Part shown: positions 63,281-64,000 of the stretch, one piece after another
Numbering within the stretch: the first letter of the stretch is position 1
Layout of the letters: the number at the start of each line of letters is the position of its first letter
Assembly (NCBI RefSeq): GCF_030160115.1
Contig: NZ_BSNS01000012.1
Location: 1 to 64,000 of the forward strand
Direction: 5' to 3'
Length of the DNA: 64,000 nt
Origin: Devosia nitrariae
GTDB taxonomy: Bacteria > Pseudomonadota > Alphaproteobacteria > Rhizobiales > Devosiaceae
Notes under the pieces: generated by a model
Told to the model about the DNA's origin: nothing
Database searches by the model: none
The model's input: the letters and a program-made list of their open reading frames with translations, nothing else
Position numbers and translations under genes: made by a program

Positions 63281-63393
63281 CCGAACCGGCATGGCCTCAT
63301 CGAATGCCGCAATTTTATCGGCTTCGGCGAGGCTTTCCTAAACTCGTCCTCCTACTTGGCGAGGATGGTGGACGAGCAACGGGGGAGAGTGTT

Positions 63394-63552
63394 TTGGAAA
63401 GAGTGTACCAACTTCTCTTGGCCGCGGGATATCCCTTGCAAGGAGTAGACTGGCTGCGCCAGCACCGATTGTCCGCTATCGTGCTTATGGCCTTTGCGGC
63501 TTGGGCACTATTCATCGGGCTCGGATGGCTGATTTGGTTGGCGCTGACTTAA
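63394..63552 (+). CDS. possible small membrane protein
   Basis: 52-codon TTG-start frame beginning MERVYQLLLAAGYPLQGVDW and containing one long hydrophobic helix (LSAIVLMAFAAWALFIGLGW). A good ribosome site (GGGGGAG) lies 6 bases upstream. It converges with another small membrane ORF, overlapping at their ends by 4 bp. Function unknown. Confidence 0.45.
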   Translation: MERVYQLLLAAGYPLQGVDWLRQHRLSAIVLMAFAAWALFIGLGWLIWLALT

Positions 63553-63704
63553 TCCGACAACACGCGGCTATCGCCGAAGGGCCAGTTCCGGCTGCGGCCA
63601 TTGGTCAAAACGTCCACCGTACCAAGAATGACAATCAGCGGTGCAAGGAAGAGCCACGTGCCAGCGATTTGCAGCGTGCAGACATTGATGGTTGGGAGCG
63701 ACAT
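63549..63704 (-). CDS. possible small membrane protein
   Basis: 51-codon ATG-start frame (MSLPTINVCTLQIAGTWLFL continuing APLIVILGTVDVL...) with a single hydrophobic segment and a basic, Trp-containing tail. GAGG lies about 7 bases upstream of the ATG. The longer frame to 63824 is not supported by a ribosome site. Function unknown. Confidence 0.4.
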   Translation of the reverse strand: MSLPTINVCTLQIAGTWLFLAPLIVILGTVDVLTNGRSRNWPFGDSRVLSD

Positions 63705-63907
63705 GAAGAGCCTCGGGCGCGCGCGTTCTGGGGAACCGAGGTCGCGGCTTACGCGATCTCGTGGGCGTTCCAGGCTCTCGCCAGGCTCGAAAAAATCTTG
63801 GCACAGTACTGCGCCGAGCACCACTACACTATTTCGTTAACCTTACTTCGCGGGCGCAGCCTCCACCGCTGCAGCGTCCGGAGAGCAAAAGGCATATTGG
63901 TGGCGCT

Positions 63908-64000
63908 TTAGGTCCAGCAGTTTTGCATCGCTCCAGCTTCGCGCTCGACGCTTTCAAGGAAGATCGTCTTGCCGTCGGTCCGGAACCGACTGGTGGAGAA
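63908..64000 (-). CDS. possible partial CDS at window edge
   Basis: The last 93 bases read on the minus strand as an open frame entering from beyond the window: it ends FLESVEREAGAMQNCWT then TAA. A second frame ends DAAAVEAAPAK at 63843, so either a frameshift or chance openness is possible. No family recognised. The stretch 63705-63907 shows no other gene. Confidence 0.25.
   Translation of the reverse strand, partial: FSTSRFRTDGKTIFLESVEREAGAMQNCWT

Overview
The window is GC-rich, gene-dense bacterial chromosome. It looks like an alphaproteobacterium of the Hyphomicrobiales, possibly near Devosia/Pelagibacterium. This is inferred from family resemblance: petABC next to trmL and hemF, a Sinorhizobium-like FrcBCA importer, a membrane urate hydroxylase PuuD, and Rhizobiales-type palindromic intergenic elements. 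I saw no rRNA, tRNA, CRISPR, prophage or intact insertion sequence.

Layout. 1-9100: cytochrome bc1 operon petABC (minus strand), trmL-hemF, a DUF2062 membrane protein, a RecF/OLD-like ATPase, and a minus-strand group of GNAT, NUDIX and tRNA CCA-adding enzyme. 9.3-15.6 kb: glutathionyl-hydroquinone reductase, a second NUDIX protein, then metallophosphoesterase-murL-murD2, followed by a two-gene DUF6516/HVO_A0114 toxin-antitoxin-like pair. MurD2 and MurL form the alternative route that puts D-glutamate into peptidoglycan. 15.8-19.5 kb: a membrane TPR protein diverging from a receiver-like protein, a secreted Cys-rich protein and an MgtC-like protein. 19.6-24.7 kb: phosphonate importer phnCDE1E2 with a 2H-phosphoesterase (DUF1045), behind a possible Pho box. 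24.8-32.9 kb: an MFS transporter behind a SoxR-box-like promoter, then an frcBCA sugar importer with two polyol-type dehydrogenases, diverging from a ROK regulator across a perfect 12-bp inverted repeat.

33-55.3 kb is a nearly complete purine catabolic island. It holds adenine deaminase (ade), guanine deaminase (guaD), xanthine dehydrogenase (xdhABC), urate hydroxylase (puuD), hydroxyisourate hydrolase (uraH), a fused allantoinase/OHCU decarboxylase (PuuE-UraD), ureidoglycine aminohydrolase, ureidoglycolate lyase and a zinc nucleoside deaminase. A BMP-type nucleoside/purine ABC importer is embedded in the xdh operon, and malate synthase G can consume the glyoxylate product. The one missing step is allantoate to ureidoglycine. 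A block unrelated to purines (VOC, SRPBCC, ArsR, GST) interrupts the island at 51.1-53.2 kb.

55.3-64 kb: trehalose genes otsBA, a Tat-exported intradiol dioxygenase-like protein, a LysR regulator diverging from an orphan sugar-type binding protein, an S1 sulfatase, a fragment of a DEAD-box helicase gene, and small membrane ORFs. The last ~300 bases are poorly resolved.
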